This document shows, in pieces, positions 7,126-16,118 of a stretch of DNA of 38,701 nucleotides. Where the stretch lies: the NCBI GenBank assembly GCA_902810755.1, contig CADDYT010000052.1:1-38701 (forward strand). The letters run 5' to 3'. The first letter of the stretch is position 1. Every line of letters begins with the position of its first letter. The stretch comes from Chloroflexota bacterium. GTDB lineage: Bacteria; Chloroflexota; Ktedonobacteria; Ktedonobacterales; Ktedonobacteraceae. Below the pieces are notes generated by a model that was not told the DNA's origin, did no database searches, and saw only the letters and a list, made by a program, of their open reading frames with translations. Both the position numbers and the translations under genes were made by a program.

Positions 7126-8619
7126 TTAATTCCCGTTCCCGTTTCCAGTGCCGCGACCGCCGCCGAAGCCGCCGCCGAAGCCGCCAAAGCTGTTGCGCCC
7201 GCCCGTGCCCGTGCCGGTGCTACTGCTGGTCGTGATGCCCCCTGTCTGGCCGATGACAACCTGATCGCCCTCTTTCAGGCCGGAAAGAATCTCAGTAAAC
7301 TGGCCGTTGCTCAGACCGGTTGTCACCAGCACCGGGACCAGTTTGCCGTTCTTCAACTCGACCACGATTCCGCGACTGCCCTGGGCGCCGGTGGTGGAAG
7401 GCGATGTAGACGAGCCAGTGATGAGCGATCTGAGGTCCGCGCGGGTCAGTTCGCCGTTTTCCAGCGCGGTCGTCGAGAACGAGAGGGCGGCGGCTGGCAC
7501 CAGCAGCGTGCCGATGCGCTCGGCGGTGGTGATGTTGACGGTGGCTGTCATGCCGGGATAGACGTGAGCGCCCTGGATGCTGTTCTCATCAACGGTCAGC
7601 ATCACCGTATATGTCACCACGTTCGAGGTGGTCTGGCCGTAGATATCGATGCTGGCAACGCTGGCGCGAAATGTCTGGGACGGATAGGCCGAGACCGTGA
7701 ACGTAGCCGGTTGGCCGACCTGCACACCGCCGATATTTGCCTCGTTGACCTGGGCGGCGATACCCAGCTTGCTGGTATCGACCAGCACGATAAACGCGGT
7801 CGATGAACTGCCGCTGCCGACCGCCTGACCTATCGAGCCGCTGATCGAGGCGATGATGCCCGCATGTGGGGCGACCAGTTTCGCCTGCGCCAGGTTATCC
7901 TGCGCCGTCTGGAGCTGGGCCTGCGCGCTCTGCAATTGCAACCGGGCCGAAGTTACCTGCGCGGAGGCCGAGGCTTCCTGAGCCGCCGCCTGGTTCTGGG
8001 CCTGCGCGTACTGATCTTGCGCCAGTTGCGTGCATCTGGGCGACGGATTGGTGGCGGTGGAGCAGGCATTGAGCGCGTTTTGCTCGGTATCATAGGCCAC
8101 TTTGAGCGCCTGGGCCTGCTGAGCGTAGGTATTGCCCAGATTCGTCTGAGCCGAGCTGACCGCCTGCTCGGCGGCATTCACGGATGCCTGCGCCTGGTTG
8201 ATGGCGTCCTGCAAGGAGGTGCTGTTCAATGTTGCCAGCACCTGCCCCTTTTTGACCGTCTGACCGACGTGGACATTAATTGTCTGCACAGTGCCGGAGG
8301 CCGCAAAGTTCAGGTTGTAGACCGCGTTCGCCTGCACAGGCCCCGTCGCGGATACGGTAACGGCCAGATTGCCGACGGTGGCCGTCGCCTGGGTATATTG
8401 CACGGCAGGGGGACGATTGACCCGGAGATAGGCAAATACGCCGCCGCCAATCAGCAGAATGAGCAGGGCGACGACGATGGGAATAAGCCAGAGCCGCCGC
8501 TTTCTGGCCGACTGGCGTACCGGAACCCCTGCGGGTAAAGGCGCGATTTCGAAATCTTCTGTGTCAATATCAATCAAGGGCTGGAAATCCAGCGACGTTT
8601 CCGACTGTGTTTCAGACAT
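7126..8619 (-). CDS. MacA/HlyD-like periplasmic-adaptor-type subunit
   Basis: A 497-aa adaptor of the MacA/YknX type, which stands on the outer face of the membrane and links substrate to the pump. It has a cytoplasmic N-terminus, one transmembrane helix (about 43-65), a lipoyl-like half motif NVHVGQTVKKGQVLATLNS, a long Ala/Gln-rich coiled-coil hairpin (about 130-240) carrying two cysteines, then beta-barrel and membrane-proximal domains. The end is a Gly/Asn-rich tail of about 30 residues, not usual for the family. GAGGAG precedes the ATG. It follows the lipoprotein by 46 bp and precedes the ATPase by 4 bp. No TolC-like gene is nearby, as expected if the cell has no outer membrane. Confidence 0.9.
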   Translation of the reverse strand: MSETQSETSLDFQPLIDIDTEDFEIAPLPAGVPVRQSARKRRLWLIPIVVALLILLIGGGVFAYLRVNRPPAVQYTQATATVGNLAVTVSATGPVQANAVYNLNFAASGTVQTINVHVGQTVKKGQVLATLNSTSLQDAINQAQASVNAAEQAVSSAQTNLGNTYAQQAQALKVAYDTEQNALNACSTATNPSPRCTQLAQDQYAQAQNQAAAQEASASAQVTSARLQLQSAQAQLQTAQDNLAQAKLVAPHAGIIASISGSIGQAVGSGSSSTAFIVLVDTSKLGIAAQVNEANIGGVQVGQPATFTVSAYPSQTFRASVASIDIYGQTTSNVVTYTVMLTVDENSIQGAHVYPGMTATVNITTAERIGTLLVPAAALSFSTTALENGELTRADLRSLITGSSTSPSTTGAQGSRGIVVELKNGKLVPVLVTTGLSNGQFTEILSGLKEGDQVVIGQTGGITTSSSTGTGTGGRNSFGGFGGGFGGGRGTGNGNGN

Positions 8620-8665
8620 CTTTTTTGCTCCTCTCTAGAAATCTCTCTAGCGCGAACGTGCCTGC

Positions 8666-9442
8666 CTACTGCGGCGTTGGCGTCCCGTTACCGGTGGGCG
8701 GCAGTTTCGGCACGATGGCGACGGTACGCGCGGTAATCGTGCCGTTGCTGCCCGGGGTGCCGGTGATGAGCAGCGCCATGCCAGCTTTCAACGCAGCGGG
8801 GCTGACCGCGCTGGTCTGGGTGATCTGCGTTTGAGAGGTAATGGTCACGGTATAATCGGTTCCGGTAGTGTCTGTAATTGTCAAAATATTGCCGTTCAAC
8901 TGGCTGACGGTGCCGATCAGGCCGCGGAAATTGCTACTGGTTCCGTTTCCCGTCCCTGTGCCTCCGAAGCGTGGCCGGGCCGCGTTGAAGCAGGGATTGC
9001 TGGCTCTCGCAGTTCCTCGTGGAAACGGGCTGTTCCCGGAGCCATTGAGGCCGCTGCTAAGGCTGATTCTGGTGGCGGCGTAGCCATTATTGACGCTGGT
9101 CACGGCAACCGTGACGGCTGTGCCTTCTTTCAGCGCGCTGGCCGGGATGGCCTTCTGCTCGCTAAAGCGGGTCGAGCTTGAGTAGGTGACCGTCACATCG
9201 CTTCCCTGCCGTGTTGTCACCACCAGCGCCGTCGCGCTGCTGCTTTTCAGTGTCCCGCTGACGGTCTTAAAGGAGGCTGCCGGGCGGTTCTGCGCGCAGG
9301 CCGTCGCGGTCGCGTTTGCCGTTGTGGAGCTGGAGCCGCTCGCAGTAGACGCACCGGCTCCACAGCCTGCCACGACAAGGGCCAGCAGAAAGAGAAAGCT
9401 CGCTGGCAGGTTGTTGCGTATCCATCGCAATCGTATACCCAT
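8666..9442 (-). CDS. DUF5666-like lipoprotein
   Basis: A 258-aa predicted lipoprotein. The N-terminus has positive residues, a hydrophobic stretch and a lipobox (VAGC), so it should be lipid-anchored on the outer face. The mature protein is Ser/Thr/Ala-rich and carries two related beta-rich units, one starting SGTLKSSSATALVV and one starting GTVSQLNGNILTITD, a pattern I associate with DUF5666. ATG at 9442 has AAAGGA upstream. It is the first gene of the MacAB-like operon and lies behind a PHO-box-like site. A role as an envelope sensor or pump accessory is inference from position only. Confidence 0.8.
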   Translation of the reverse strand: MGIRLRWIRNNLPASFLFLLALVVAGCGAGASTASGSSSTTANATATACAQNRPAASFKTVSGTLKSSSATALVVTTRQGSDVTVTYSSSTRFSEQKAIPASALKEGTAVTVAVTSVNNGYAATRISLSSGLNGSGNSPFPRGTARASNPCFNAARPRFGGTGTGNGTSSNFRGLIGTVSQLNGNILTITDTTGTDYTVTITSQTQITQTSAVSPAALKAGMALLITGTPGSNGTITARTVAIVPKLPPTGNGTPTPQ

Positions 9443-9600
9443 ACAAAACAGTTTCCTTTCGTCCCTGTTATTTTTCAAAATGGGCATCCAGACCGGCATG
9501 TACGGTTCGTACTATCAAAAGGGCATAGCAAATGACTAACCTGTCGGACACGCCAGGAATGGGTGCTAAGAGCAGTGTAGCAGGAAGGAGATAAAGTCTC

Positions 9601-9647
9601 TGTTAAGTTTATGGGCGAAGGCGGCAGAAACTGTAAGGAATCTGTAA
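9601..9647 (-). promoter_or_regulatory. PHO-box-like direct repeats upstream of the pump operon
   Basis: On the minus strand CTTACAG occurs twice with an exact 11-bp period (cores at 9643-9647 and 9632-9636), followed further downstream by TTAACA (9601-9606). An 11-bp direct repeat is how OmpR/PhoB-class regulators bind. The same core recurs upstream of the neighbouring response regulator (11733-11748), with 14 of 16 bases identical. A possible -10, TACACT, lies 21 bases after TTAACA. The wider gap 9443-9739 holds no gene. Confidence 0.6.
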
Positions 9648-9739
9648 GAAAACTCTCAAGCCGTCTCGGCGGCGCTGTGCCGTCGAACATTCATAGCATG
9701 CCTGGCGGCGCTGCCAGTAATATGTTCGGGGGACGATGC

Positions 9740-10981
9740 TCATAATGATATGTCTGATGCATCTTTAACAGAATGGTTGTGCAGGGGCAGCAGGACGGTG
9801 AAGGTGCTGCCCTGCCCCGGCGCGCTTTCGACCTCTATCTCCCCATGATGCTGGCGTACAAGCGCGGAGACGATGGAGAGGCCCAGCCCGGCTCCTCCGC
9901 AGTGGCGCGAGCGCGAGGCATCGACGCGGTAGAAGCGTTCAAAAATGTGGGGCAGGTCTTCCGCTGCGATGCCGATGCCTGTGTCCGTGACTTTGATTAC
10001 GGCCCACTGCTCTCGGCCTGTGACGGTGATGGTTACGCTGCCGCCTGCGGGGGTATAGTGGATGCCGTTCTCGATCAGGTTGTAAAAAACGCGGGAGAGC
10101 AGCCCTTCATCGCCCGGCACTACGAGATCGGTCTCATTGAGCAGGTGGAGCGCGACCCCTCGTGTGGCGGCGATGGGCTGAAGCTCACCGATGGCCTCTT
10201 CCAGCAGCGCGCCTGGCGAGACTTCGCCGGGGTTGAGAGGTTGCTGAGCGGTTGTGAGGACGAGCAGGTCGGAGACCAGGCGTTCCAGGCGTGTCAAGGC
10301 GCGTTCCTGCGTGGCGGCCATGGCTTTGTAATCATCGAGCGAGGCGTTTTCGTTGGTGACCACTACCTCAAGGTTGGTGCGCAGAGAGGCGAGCGGGGTG
10401 CGCAGTTCGTGAGCTACATCACCCACAAAGCGGCCTTGCAGTTCAAAATTCTGCTGCAAGCGTTCGAGCATGGCGTCGAAGGTATCGGCTAGCTCCTTGA
10501 CCTCATCTCTGGGGCCGGGCAGCGCCAGCCGCGTATCCAGCGTGTTCGCGCTGATCGAACGCGCAGCTTCGCTGACCTTACGCACCGGGCGCAGGGCGAC
10601 GCCGGCCAGCCAGTAAGCCCCGGCACCGCCGAGGACGGCGACCATGCAGAGGCCGACCAGGGAAATGCTGCGCAATTCCAGCAGTAGCGAAACCTCCGGC
10701 GGATTGAGCGAGCGGTGCAACAGATCCTGCCGGAGTGGGGAGATGAATGCCGGGGGAACCGTGGAAACCCGGTTGCGGTCGGTAGTTGCAGCCGACGGGA
10801 AATTTTGTCGCACAATTCTGGGAAATGCGCTGAGCGCGACGGTATTGATGAAGAACAGCAGGGCGAAACTCAGCACCAGCACCAGCCCGGCTGACCACAG
10901 GGCCAGGCGCAGGCGCAGAGGCAGGCGCCGCTTTTTCCATCGCCACAGGCGCGGACGCCGGGTAGTGGGAAGGGGCTTCAT
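9740..10981 (-). CDS. Membrane sensor histidine kinase
   Basis: A 413-aa kinase that should sense an envelope signal and phosphorylate the regulator encoded just before it. Order: basic N-terminus, membrane helix (about 26-50), short outer segment (about 50-105), second helix (about 107-130), HAMP linker (about 128-180), H-box DVAHELRTPLASL with His191, N-box YNLIENGIHYTP, then DTGIGI and GAGLGLSIV ATP-binding motifs. The ATG overlaps the regulator stop as ATGA. Its short sensor loop has no known fold that I recognise. The shared operator links it to the pump operon that follows. Confidence 0.94.
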   Translation of the reverse strand: MKPLPTTRRPRLWRWKKRRLPLRLRLALWSAGLVLVLSFALLFFINTVALSAFPRIVRQNFPSAATTDRNRVSTVPPAFISPLRQDLLHRSLNPPEVSLLLELRSISLVGLCMVAVLGGAGAYWLAGVALRPVRKVSEAARSISANTLDTRLALPGPRDEVKELADTFDAMLERLQQNFELQGRFVGDVAHELRTPLASLRTNLEVVVTNENASLDDYKAMAATQERALTRLERLVSDLLVLTTAQQPLNPGEVSPGALLEEAIGELQPIAATRGVALHLLNETDLVVPGDEGLLSRVFYNLIENGIHYTPAGGSVTITVTGREQWAVIKVTDTGIGIAAEDLPHIFERFYRVDASRSRHCGGAGLGLSIVSALVRQHHGEIEVESAPGQGSTFTVLLPLHNHSVKDASDISL

Positions 10982-11673
10982 GGCGAATCCTCCATCGGCT
11001 GCGGCGTATGTAGCCGGTATCCCTGGCCGATCACCGTTTCGATATAGCGCGGCGTCTCCGCGACATCGCCCAGTTTGCGGCGCAGCGAGTTCATATGCAC
11101 GCGCACCGTGTTTGTCAGCGGGTTGGCCTGCATATCCCAGACATGTTCCAGCAGCGTTTCCTGGCTCACAATTTCTCTCTGGTGGCGCAGCAGATATTCA
11201 AGGATGCCAAACTCTTTATTGGTCAGTTCCAGCCTGCGATTGGCCTGCCAGACTGTGCGCGTCACGGGATCGAGTTTGATGTCCTGGTATTCCAGCAAAG
11301 GCGTGCGCGTGCGCACATCGCGCCGCAGCAGCGCCCGCAAACGGGCCACCAGTTCGGCGAAGTGAAATGGCTTGACCAGGTAGTCATCGGCCCCCGTGTC
11401 AAGGCCGATCACGCGCTCCTGCGGCTGGCTGCGGGCCGTCAGCATGAGAATGAGCAGAGAAGGGCAACTGGCGCGCAGGCGGCGACAGACCTCTAATCCA
11501 TCCATATTCGGTAAATTGAGGTCCAGGATCAGTAAATCATAGTCGGTTACGCCTGCCAGTTCCAGGGCCTGCTGCCCATCCTCTGCGATATCTACGGCGT
11601 AGCCCTGGCGGCGCAGCCCTGCTGCCAGCGCGCTGGCAATATCGATTTCATCCTCAACAAGCAGCAGTCTCAT
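10978..11673 (-). CDS. OmpR-family response regulator
   Basis: A 231-aa regulator with a receiver domain (acidic residues VEDE at 6-9, phosphorylation site Asp51 in LILDLNLP, switch Thr in LTAR, Lys in VKPF) and a winged-helix DNA-binding domain with the conserved end of OmpR proteins (VHMNSLRRKLGD, GQGYRL). It is the first gene of the regulator-kinase operon. A PHO-box-like direct repeat 60 bp upstream matches one in front of the lipoprotein-MacAB operon, so it probably controls itself and the pump. Confidence 0.95.
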   Translation of the reverse strand: MRLLLVEDEIDIASALAAGLRRQGYAVDIAEDGQQALELAGVTDYDLLILDLNLPNMDGLEVCRRLRASCPSLLILMLTARSQPQERVIGLDTGADDYLVKPFHFAELVARLRALLRRDVRTRTPLLEYQDIKLDPVTRTVWQANRRLELTNKEFGILEYLLRHQREIVSQETLLEHVWDMQANPLTNTVRVHMNSLRRKLGDVAETPRYIETVIGQGYRLHTPQPMEDSP

Positions 11674-11732
11674 AACGATCCTACCCTTCTCAGAAACACT
11701 ACTGCTCAGATGTCATGAAAAAAGCAGAAAAT

Positions 11733-11748
11733 TGTAAAAAATCTGTAA
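11733..11748 (-). promoter_or_regulatory. PHO-box-like direct repeat upstream of the response regulator
   Basis: Plus-strand TGTAA at 11733-11737 and 11744-11748 (TTACA on the coding strand) have the same 11-bp period and AATC spacer end as the pair at 9632-9647. Fourteen of 16 bases match. It lies 60-75 bp upstream of the regulator start, consistent with autoregulation. Confidence 0.55.
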
Positions 11749-11789
11749 ATTTTTTACCGGTTTTGCCCATTTTGCCGGGCAGGTGGCGC

Positions 11790-12932
11790 TCACGGGACAC
11801 ATGGTATCGTGAAAGAGAAGGTGGTGCCGCGATCGATTTCGCTATCAAAGGAGATTTCGCCGCCGTGCTGCTCTACGATGAGCCGGGCAATGCTCAGACC
11901 GAGGCCGTAGCCGCCTACCTTCGATTGTTGTTTGTTGTTGGACTGGTAGAAACGCTCAAAGATGTGCGGACGGTCTTCCGGCGGGATGCCGCAGCCGGTA
12001 TCTTCCACGAGAATTTTGACGAAACGCTCGTCGTGCGGGCGCGCGCGAATGGTGACGGTGCCGCCGGGGGGCGTGAACTTGATGGCGTTGGCCACCAGAT
12101 TGTTTAAGACCTGCTTCAGGCGTCCGGGGTCAGCGTAGAGCAGGGGCAAAGGCGTGGGAATATCTTTATAGATAATGACCCCTGCCTTGAGGGCCAGCGG
12201 CTTCATGCTGTTCACCACCTGCCGTGCCAGCACGCGGAAGTTAACCTCCTGCGGCTTTATTTCAAACTGGCCCGAATCGGAGCGCGTCATGAAGAGAATA
12301 TCTTCGACAATGGAGATCAGTTGCTGCACCCCTTCCTGGGCATAGCTGAGGTAGAGGTGCTGCTCTTCATTCAACTCGCCCATGTGGCCCTGTAGCAGCA
12401 GGTCGATGAAACCGTGAACGGAATTCAGCGGGGTGCGCAGTTCGTGCGAGACCATCGAGACAAAATTGGCGCGCACCTGGCTGGCGACTTTCACCACCGC
12501 CGTGTCGCGGGCCATGAAGAAGACATGCGGCTCCCCGCTGATCTCAACCGGTGTTACGCTGGTGAACACCTCGCAGGCGCAGCCTGGCTCAGCCCCGATG
12601 ATTAGCTCCTCGTTGGGCAGCGGTTTCCTCTGTTCCAGGGCCTTGACCAGCGGGCAATGCGCGGTTTCGCAGAGCGCCATATGGCTGAGATTTTTGCACC
12701 TGAGAACTTCTGTGCAGGGGCGCCCAATCGCCTGCTCCGCTGTCCAGTTGATGGCTGCGCTGCAGGCGGGATTGAGGTAGCGCACGCGAAAGGAGCGGTC
12801 GATAGCGATTACCGCGTCCGCCGTCTTCGTGATGAACTGTTCCAGTGCGTGCTGCTGCGTCGCCTCGGCCACAGGCTCTCCCTCCGCGGCGAGCCTGATC
12901 TTTTGCGGTTCATGCTGAAAATATTCAGGCAC
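11790..12932 (-). CDS. Soluble PAS-domain histidine kinase with a cysteine cluster
   Basis: A 380-aa kinase with no membrane segment, so it senses an internal cue. A PAS domain (about 25-140) contains Cys57, 73, 79, 88, 93, 118 and 120, with the pattern C-x5-C-x8-C-x4-CP and a later CAC. This could bind a metal, iron-sulfur cluster or heme, or act by disulfide switching. Then come the H-box MVSHELRTPLN (His163), N-box LNNLVANAIKFTPP and G-boxes (DTGCGIP, GYGLGLSIA). The start is GTG at 12932 behind a G-rich site. It follows its probable partner regulator by 20 bp. Confidence 0.92.
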   Translation of the reverse strand: MPEYFQHEPQKIRLAAEGEPVAEATQQHALEQFITKTADAVIAIDRSFRVRYLNPACSAAINWTAEQAIGRPCTEVLRCKNLSHMALCETAHCPLVKALEQRKPLPNEELIIGAEPGCACEVFTSVTPVEISGEPHVFFMARDTAVVKVASQVRANFVSMVSHELRTPLNSVHGFIDLLLQGHMGELNEEQHLYLSYAQEGVQQLISIVEDILFMTRSDSGQFEIKPQEVNFRVLARQVVNSMKPLALKAGVIIYKDIPTPLPLLYADPGRLKQVLNNLVANAIKFTPPGGTVTIRARPHDERFVKILVEDTGCGIPPEDRPHIFERFYQSNNKQQSKVGGYGLGLSIARLIVEQHGGEISFDSEIDRGTTFSFTIPCVP

Positions 12933-12952
12933 CGTTTCCCCCTCTTATGGAA

Positions 12953-13726
12953 TCACAGCACATCGTCTGTCTCTTCCTGCGTGCCTTTCCTCGCAGAGGG
13001 GTGGGGAGTATGGCCCGTGTATTTTTCCGACCCGTTTTGAGTGTGCTGCGCAACAAACTTATAGCCAATACCGCGTACAGAGATAATGTGCGTGGGTCTG
13101 TCGGCGTCTTCTTCCAGTTTCATACGCAGGCGGCGAATGTAGACATCGACGATGTTGCTGCTGCTGTCGCGCTCATTCCAGATTTCTGTCAGCAACTGGT
13201 CGCGTTTGACTACCTGGCCGGGGCTTGCCATCAACAGACGCAGCACCTGCATCTCCTTCGGCGTCAGCAGGACGGGCGCGCGACCGGGTATGACGATCTT
13301 CAGTTCGGCGGGGAGTAATTCGACCTGCCCCACGCGCAGGCTCTGGCCATGCTCTCTGCCCATCTTTTTGACCCTGCGCATGACAGCCTGTACGCGCGCC
13401 ACCAGCTCCTGGTGATTGAAGGGCTTACAAATATAATCGTCCGCGCCCACCTCAAAGCCCTGCAACTTATCCTCAATAGCGTCTTTAGCCGTCATGAAGA
13501 TGATGGGCATCTCATAGCCCTCGTCGCGCAGCTTCTGGGATAACTCGAACCCGCTGATGTGAGGCATGCTCACGTCAAGAATGAGCAGGTCCGGCTCTCT
13601 GCGCTCAATCATCTGCATGGCAGCGCGCGGGCTATCCAGTACTTCAACCTCATAGCCCACTTTGTGCAGGACAAACTGCACTAACGTATTGGCGAAACGG
13701 TCGTCGTCAACGACAAGTATATACAC
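12953..13726 (-). CDS. OmpR-family response regulator (partner of the PAS kinase)
   Basis: A 257-aa regulator: receiver domain with VVDDD near the start, phosphorylation Asp51 (LILDVSMP), switch Thr in FMTAKD and Lys in CKPF; then a winged-helix domain (LLTPKEMQVLRLL to VRGIGYKF). A C-terminal tail of about 30 polar residues is longer than usual. GTG at 13726 is chosen since GAGGGGAAG lies just upstream and the receiver begins at once; an in-frame start at 13807 would add 27 residues of poor fit. It heads a regulator-kinase operon downstream of mnmG. Confidence 0.92.
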   Translation of the reverse strand: MYILVVDDDRFANTLVQFVLHKVGYEVEVLDSPRAAMQMIERREPDLLILDVSMPHISGFELSQKLRDEGYEMPIIFMTAKDAIEDKLQGFEVGADDYICKPFNHQELVARVQAVMRRVKKMGREHGQSLRVGQVELLPAELKIVIPGRAPVLLTPKEMQVLRLLMASPGQVVKRDQLLTEIWNERDSSSNIVDVYIRRLRMKLEEDADRPTHIISVRGIGYKFVAQHTQNGSEKYTGHTPHPSARKGTQEETDDVL

Positions 13727-13831
13727 GACTCTTCCCCTCTCTTCGGAATGTTGCCACTTCTTCCACCACATCCCCTCATCCATAAGGTATCTGTATTGCG
13801 ACGGCATCCTTACCGTCGGTGATATCGCTTC

Positions 13832-13871
13832 CGCCAGCCAGCGCAGACGGGGGGGATTTCTGCGGCTGGCG
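13832..13871. other. Hairpin just after mnmG
   Basis: CGCCAGCC and GCAGA, split by a 3-base bulge, pair with TCTGCGGCTGGCG across a G-rich loop. It starts right after the mnmG stop codon, but no U-run follows on the minus strand. It might be a factor-dependent terminator or processing site for mnmG mRNA. Confidence 0.3.
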
Positions 13872-15893
13872 CTAGCGAGAGCGCGAAGTGGCGCGCTGTT
13901 TCTCCAGAAAGATGATGAGAATCGCCACGTCAGCCGGGGTGACTCCCTCTACTCGCGAAGCCTGACCGACCGTGCGCGGGCGAATTTTCGACAGCTTCTG
14001 GCGCGCCTGTGTGCGCATATGCAGGACGTCATCGTAATTGATGTCTTCCGGAATCAGCTGCTCTTCGAGCCGCTGCGTGCGATGCACGGCCTGCTCCTGC
14101 TTGCGCACATAGTTCTCGTACTTCACCTGTAACTCTACCTCTTCGGCGGTGTCTTCGTCAAGTGCTGCCAGCGATGAGGGGGAGACAAGCTGCGAAAGCT
14201 GGCGCACCTGCTCGTAGCGGACCTGCGGGCGGCGCAGTATCTCCTTCGCGGAAAGCATCTGACCAAGCGGCGGCATGCCCAGCTCCTGCGCATAGGACTC
14301 AAGCTGGCGCGACGAAGGGAGAGAGATGCTATCCAGCTGCCCGATGGTCCTCTGAATATTCTCGCGCTTGCGCACTACCCGCTCGTATCGCTCGTCGTCG
14401 ATCAGGCCAAACTGGTAGGCATAGCCGCTCAGGCGCAGGTCGGCGCTGTCCGGGCGCAGGAGCAGGCGGTATTCGGCGCGCGAGGTGTGCAGGCGGTATG
14501 GCTCGCTCATCGGGCGCGTGACGAGGTCGTCGATGAGGACGCCAATGTACGCCTCGTGACGCCCCAGCACGAACGGCTTCTCGCCGCGCACGTGCAGGGC
14601 GGCGTTGATGCCCGCCATAATGCCCTGCGCCGCTGCCTCCTCGTAGCCCGAAGTGCCGTTGATCTGTCCCGCCAGGAAGAGACCGGAGACCGGCTTCGTC
14701 TCCAGTGTCGGGAACAGTTGCTCCGGCGGCACGTAATCATATTCGACGGCATAGCCCACACGCATCATCTCTGCGTGTTCCAGGGCCGGGATGCTGCGCA
14801 GCATAGCCAGTTGCACATCCTCCGGCAGGCTCGTATTCATGCCCTGCACATAGACCTCACCCGTGCGCCAGCCCTCCGGCTCCAGGAAAATCTGGTGCGA
14901 ACTCTTATCGGCGAAGCGCACAATCTTGTCCTCTATCGAGGGGCAATAACGCGGCCCGATGCCCTCGATGATGCCCGTGTAGAGGGGCGAGCGGTGCAAA
15001 TTATCGCGAATGATTTGATGCGTCTGCGCGGTGGTGCGCACGAGATAGCAGGGTAACTGTGGTCGCCAGCCGTGCAGGTCTTCGTCCGTGACCGGGTAGA
15101 TCGGGTTGGGGCGACCGCCGGGAAGCTGGACATCCTCGCGCGCGCGCAGGTCCTGTGAAAAGTAGAGCGGTACGCGGCTGCCCGGCTGCGGCTCCGTCTT
15201 ACTGAAATCAATACTGCGCGCATCAATGCGCGGCGGCGTTCCCGTCTTAAAGCGGCGCACCTCCAGCCCCAGCGCCCGCAGGGAGTCGGAGATGCCGAGC
15301 GCGGGTCCCTCACCGGCGCGCCCGCCCGGCTGCGTCTTCTCGCCCACCACGAGCCGCCCATTGATAAAGGTGCCGGTCGTCAGGATAACCGCGCTCGCTT
15401 CATATTGCCAGCCATTGCTGGTGACCACGCCCGTAATGACATGACGCCCGTCTTCGCGCGTATGACTCAACAGCCGCAAAATGGTCGCCTGTTTCAGATC
15501 GAGGCCCGGCTGCGCCTCCAGCGCGAACTTCATCGCCAGTCGGTATGCCTGTTTATCGCACTGCGCTCGCAGGGCCTGTACCGCCGGCCCCTTGCTCGTA
15601 TTGAGCAGGCGCACCTGAATAAAAGTGCGATCCGTGTTGCGTCCAATCTCACCGCCCAGCGCGTCGATCTCTTTGATCAAATGTCCTTTTGCCGGGCCGC
15701 CCATCGAGGGATTGCAGGGCATCAGCGCGACGCTATCCAGATTCATCGTAATCAACAGCGTCTTGCAACCCATGCGCGCGCAGGCAAGGGCCGCTTCACA
15801 ACCGGCGTGGCCCGCGCCAACCACGATGACATCATATACCCCGCGTACCAGTTCCTGCGGGGTAACCTGCCTGTTTTCGCTTCCTGTCTCCAT
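13872..15893 (-). CDS. mnmG: tRNA uridine-5-carboxymethylaminomethyl modification enzyme MnmG (GidA)
   Basis: A 673-aa FAD- and NADH-dependent enzyme that works with MnmE to place (carboxymethyl)aminomethyl groups on the wobble uridine of certain tRNAs. Clear family marks are the FAD-binding motif [11 protein letters not shown] near residue 26, [40 protein letters not shown] and [14 protein letters not shown]. The length is slightly above the usual 620-630 aa. ATG at 15893 is chosen; a TTG one codon earlier sits closer to the AGGTAG site and is also possible. A good promoter lies at 15944-15972. Its usual partner mnmE is not in the window. Confidence 0.97.
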   Translation of the reverse strand: METGSENRQVTPQELVRGVYDVIVVGAGHAGCEAALACARMGCKTLLITMNLDSVALMPCNPSMGGPAKGHLIKEIDALGGEIGRNTDRTFIQVRLLNTSKGPAVQALRAQCDKQAYRLAMKFALEAQPGLDLKQATILRLLSHTREDGRHVITGVVTSNGWQYEASAVILTTGTFINGRLVVGEKTQPGGRAGEGPALGISDSLRALGLEVRRFKTGTPPRIDARSIDFSKTEPQPGSRVPLYFSQDLRAREDVQLPGGRPNPIYPVTDEDLHGWRPQLPCYLVRTTAQTHQIIRDNLHRSPLYTGIIEGIGPRYCPSIEDKIVRFADKSSHQIFLEPEGWRTGEVYVQGMNTSLPEDVQLAMLRSIPALEHAEMMRVGYAVEYDYVPPEQLFPTLETKPVSGLFLAGQINGTSGYEEAAAQGIMAGINAALHVRGEKPFVLGRHEAYIGVLIDDLVTRPMSEPYRLHTSRAEYRLLLRPDSADLRLSGYAYQFGLIDDERYERVVRKRENIQRTIGQLDSISLPSSRQLESYAQELGMPPLGQMLSAKEILRRPQVRYEQVRQLSQLVSPSSLAALDEDTAEEVELQVKYENYVRKQEQAVHRTQRLEEQLIPEDINYDDVLHMRTQARQKLSKIRPRTVGQASRVEGVTPADVAILIIFLEKQRATSRSR

Positions 15894-15943
15894 CAACTTT
15901 ACTACCTGCTTGATGAATGGATATTCATACTTTCCAGAAGTGT

Positions 15944-15972
15944 ATTATGCCCTAGATACGATTGTACGTCAA
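15944..15972 (-). promoter_or_regulatory. mnmG promoter
   Basis: On the minus strand -35 TTGACG (15967-15972) and -10 CATAAT (15944-15949) are exactly 17 bp apart, about 50 bp upstream of the mnmG start. It is divergent from the promoter at 16019-16047. Confidence 0.65.
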
Positions 15973-16018
15973 CACAGATGAGAAAAAAAACGATCCGGTT
16001 TATCACTAAAGCAACTGG

Positions 16019-16047
16019 TTGACGCTACCGGTTCTAGCTGCTATTAT
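16019..16047 (+). promoter_or_regulatory. Promoter of the HTH/GAF-like gene
   Basis: -35 TTGACG (16019-16024) and -10 TATTAT (16042-16047) are 17 bp apart. Transcription would start near 16054, so the upstream in-frame ATG at 16053 would hardly be in the mRNA. This supports ATG at 16119 as the true start. Confidence 0.65.
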
Positions 16048-16118
16048 ACAGCATGAATGGGATAACAGGCGGTTTTTCGGCAAAAATTCGCTCAGGCGAA
16101 GAGGAACGAAAGAGACAT

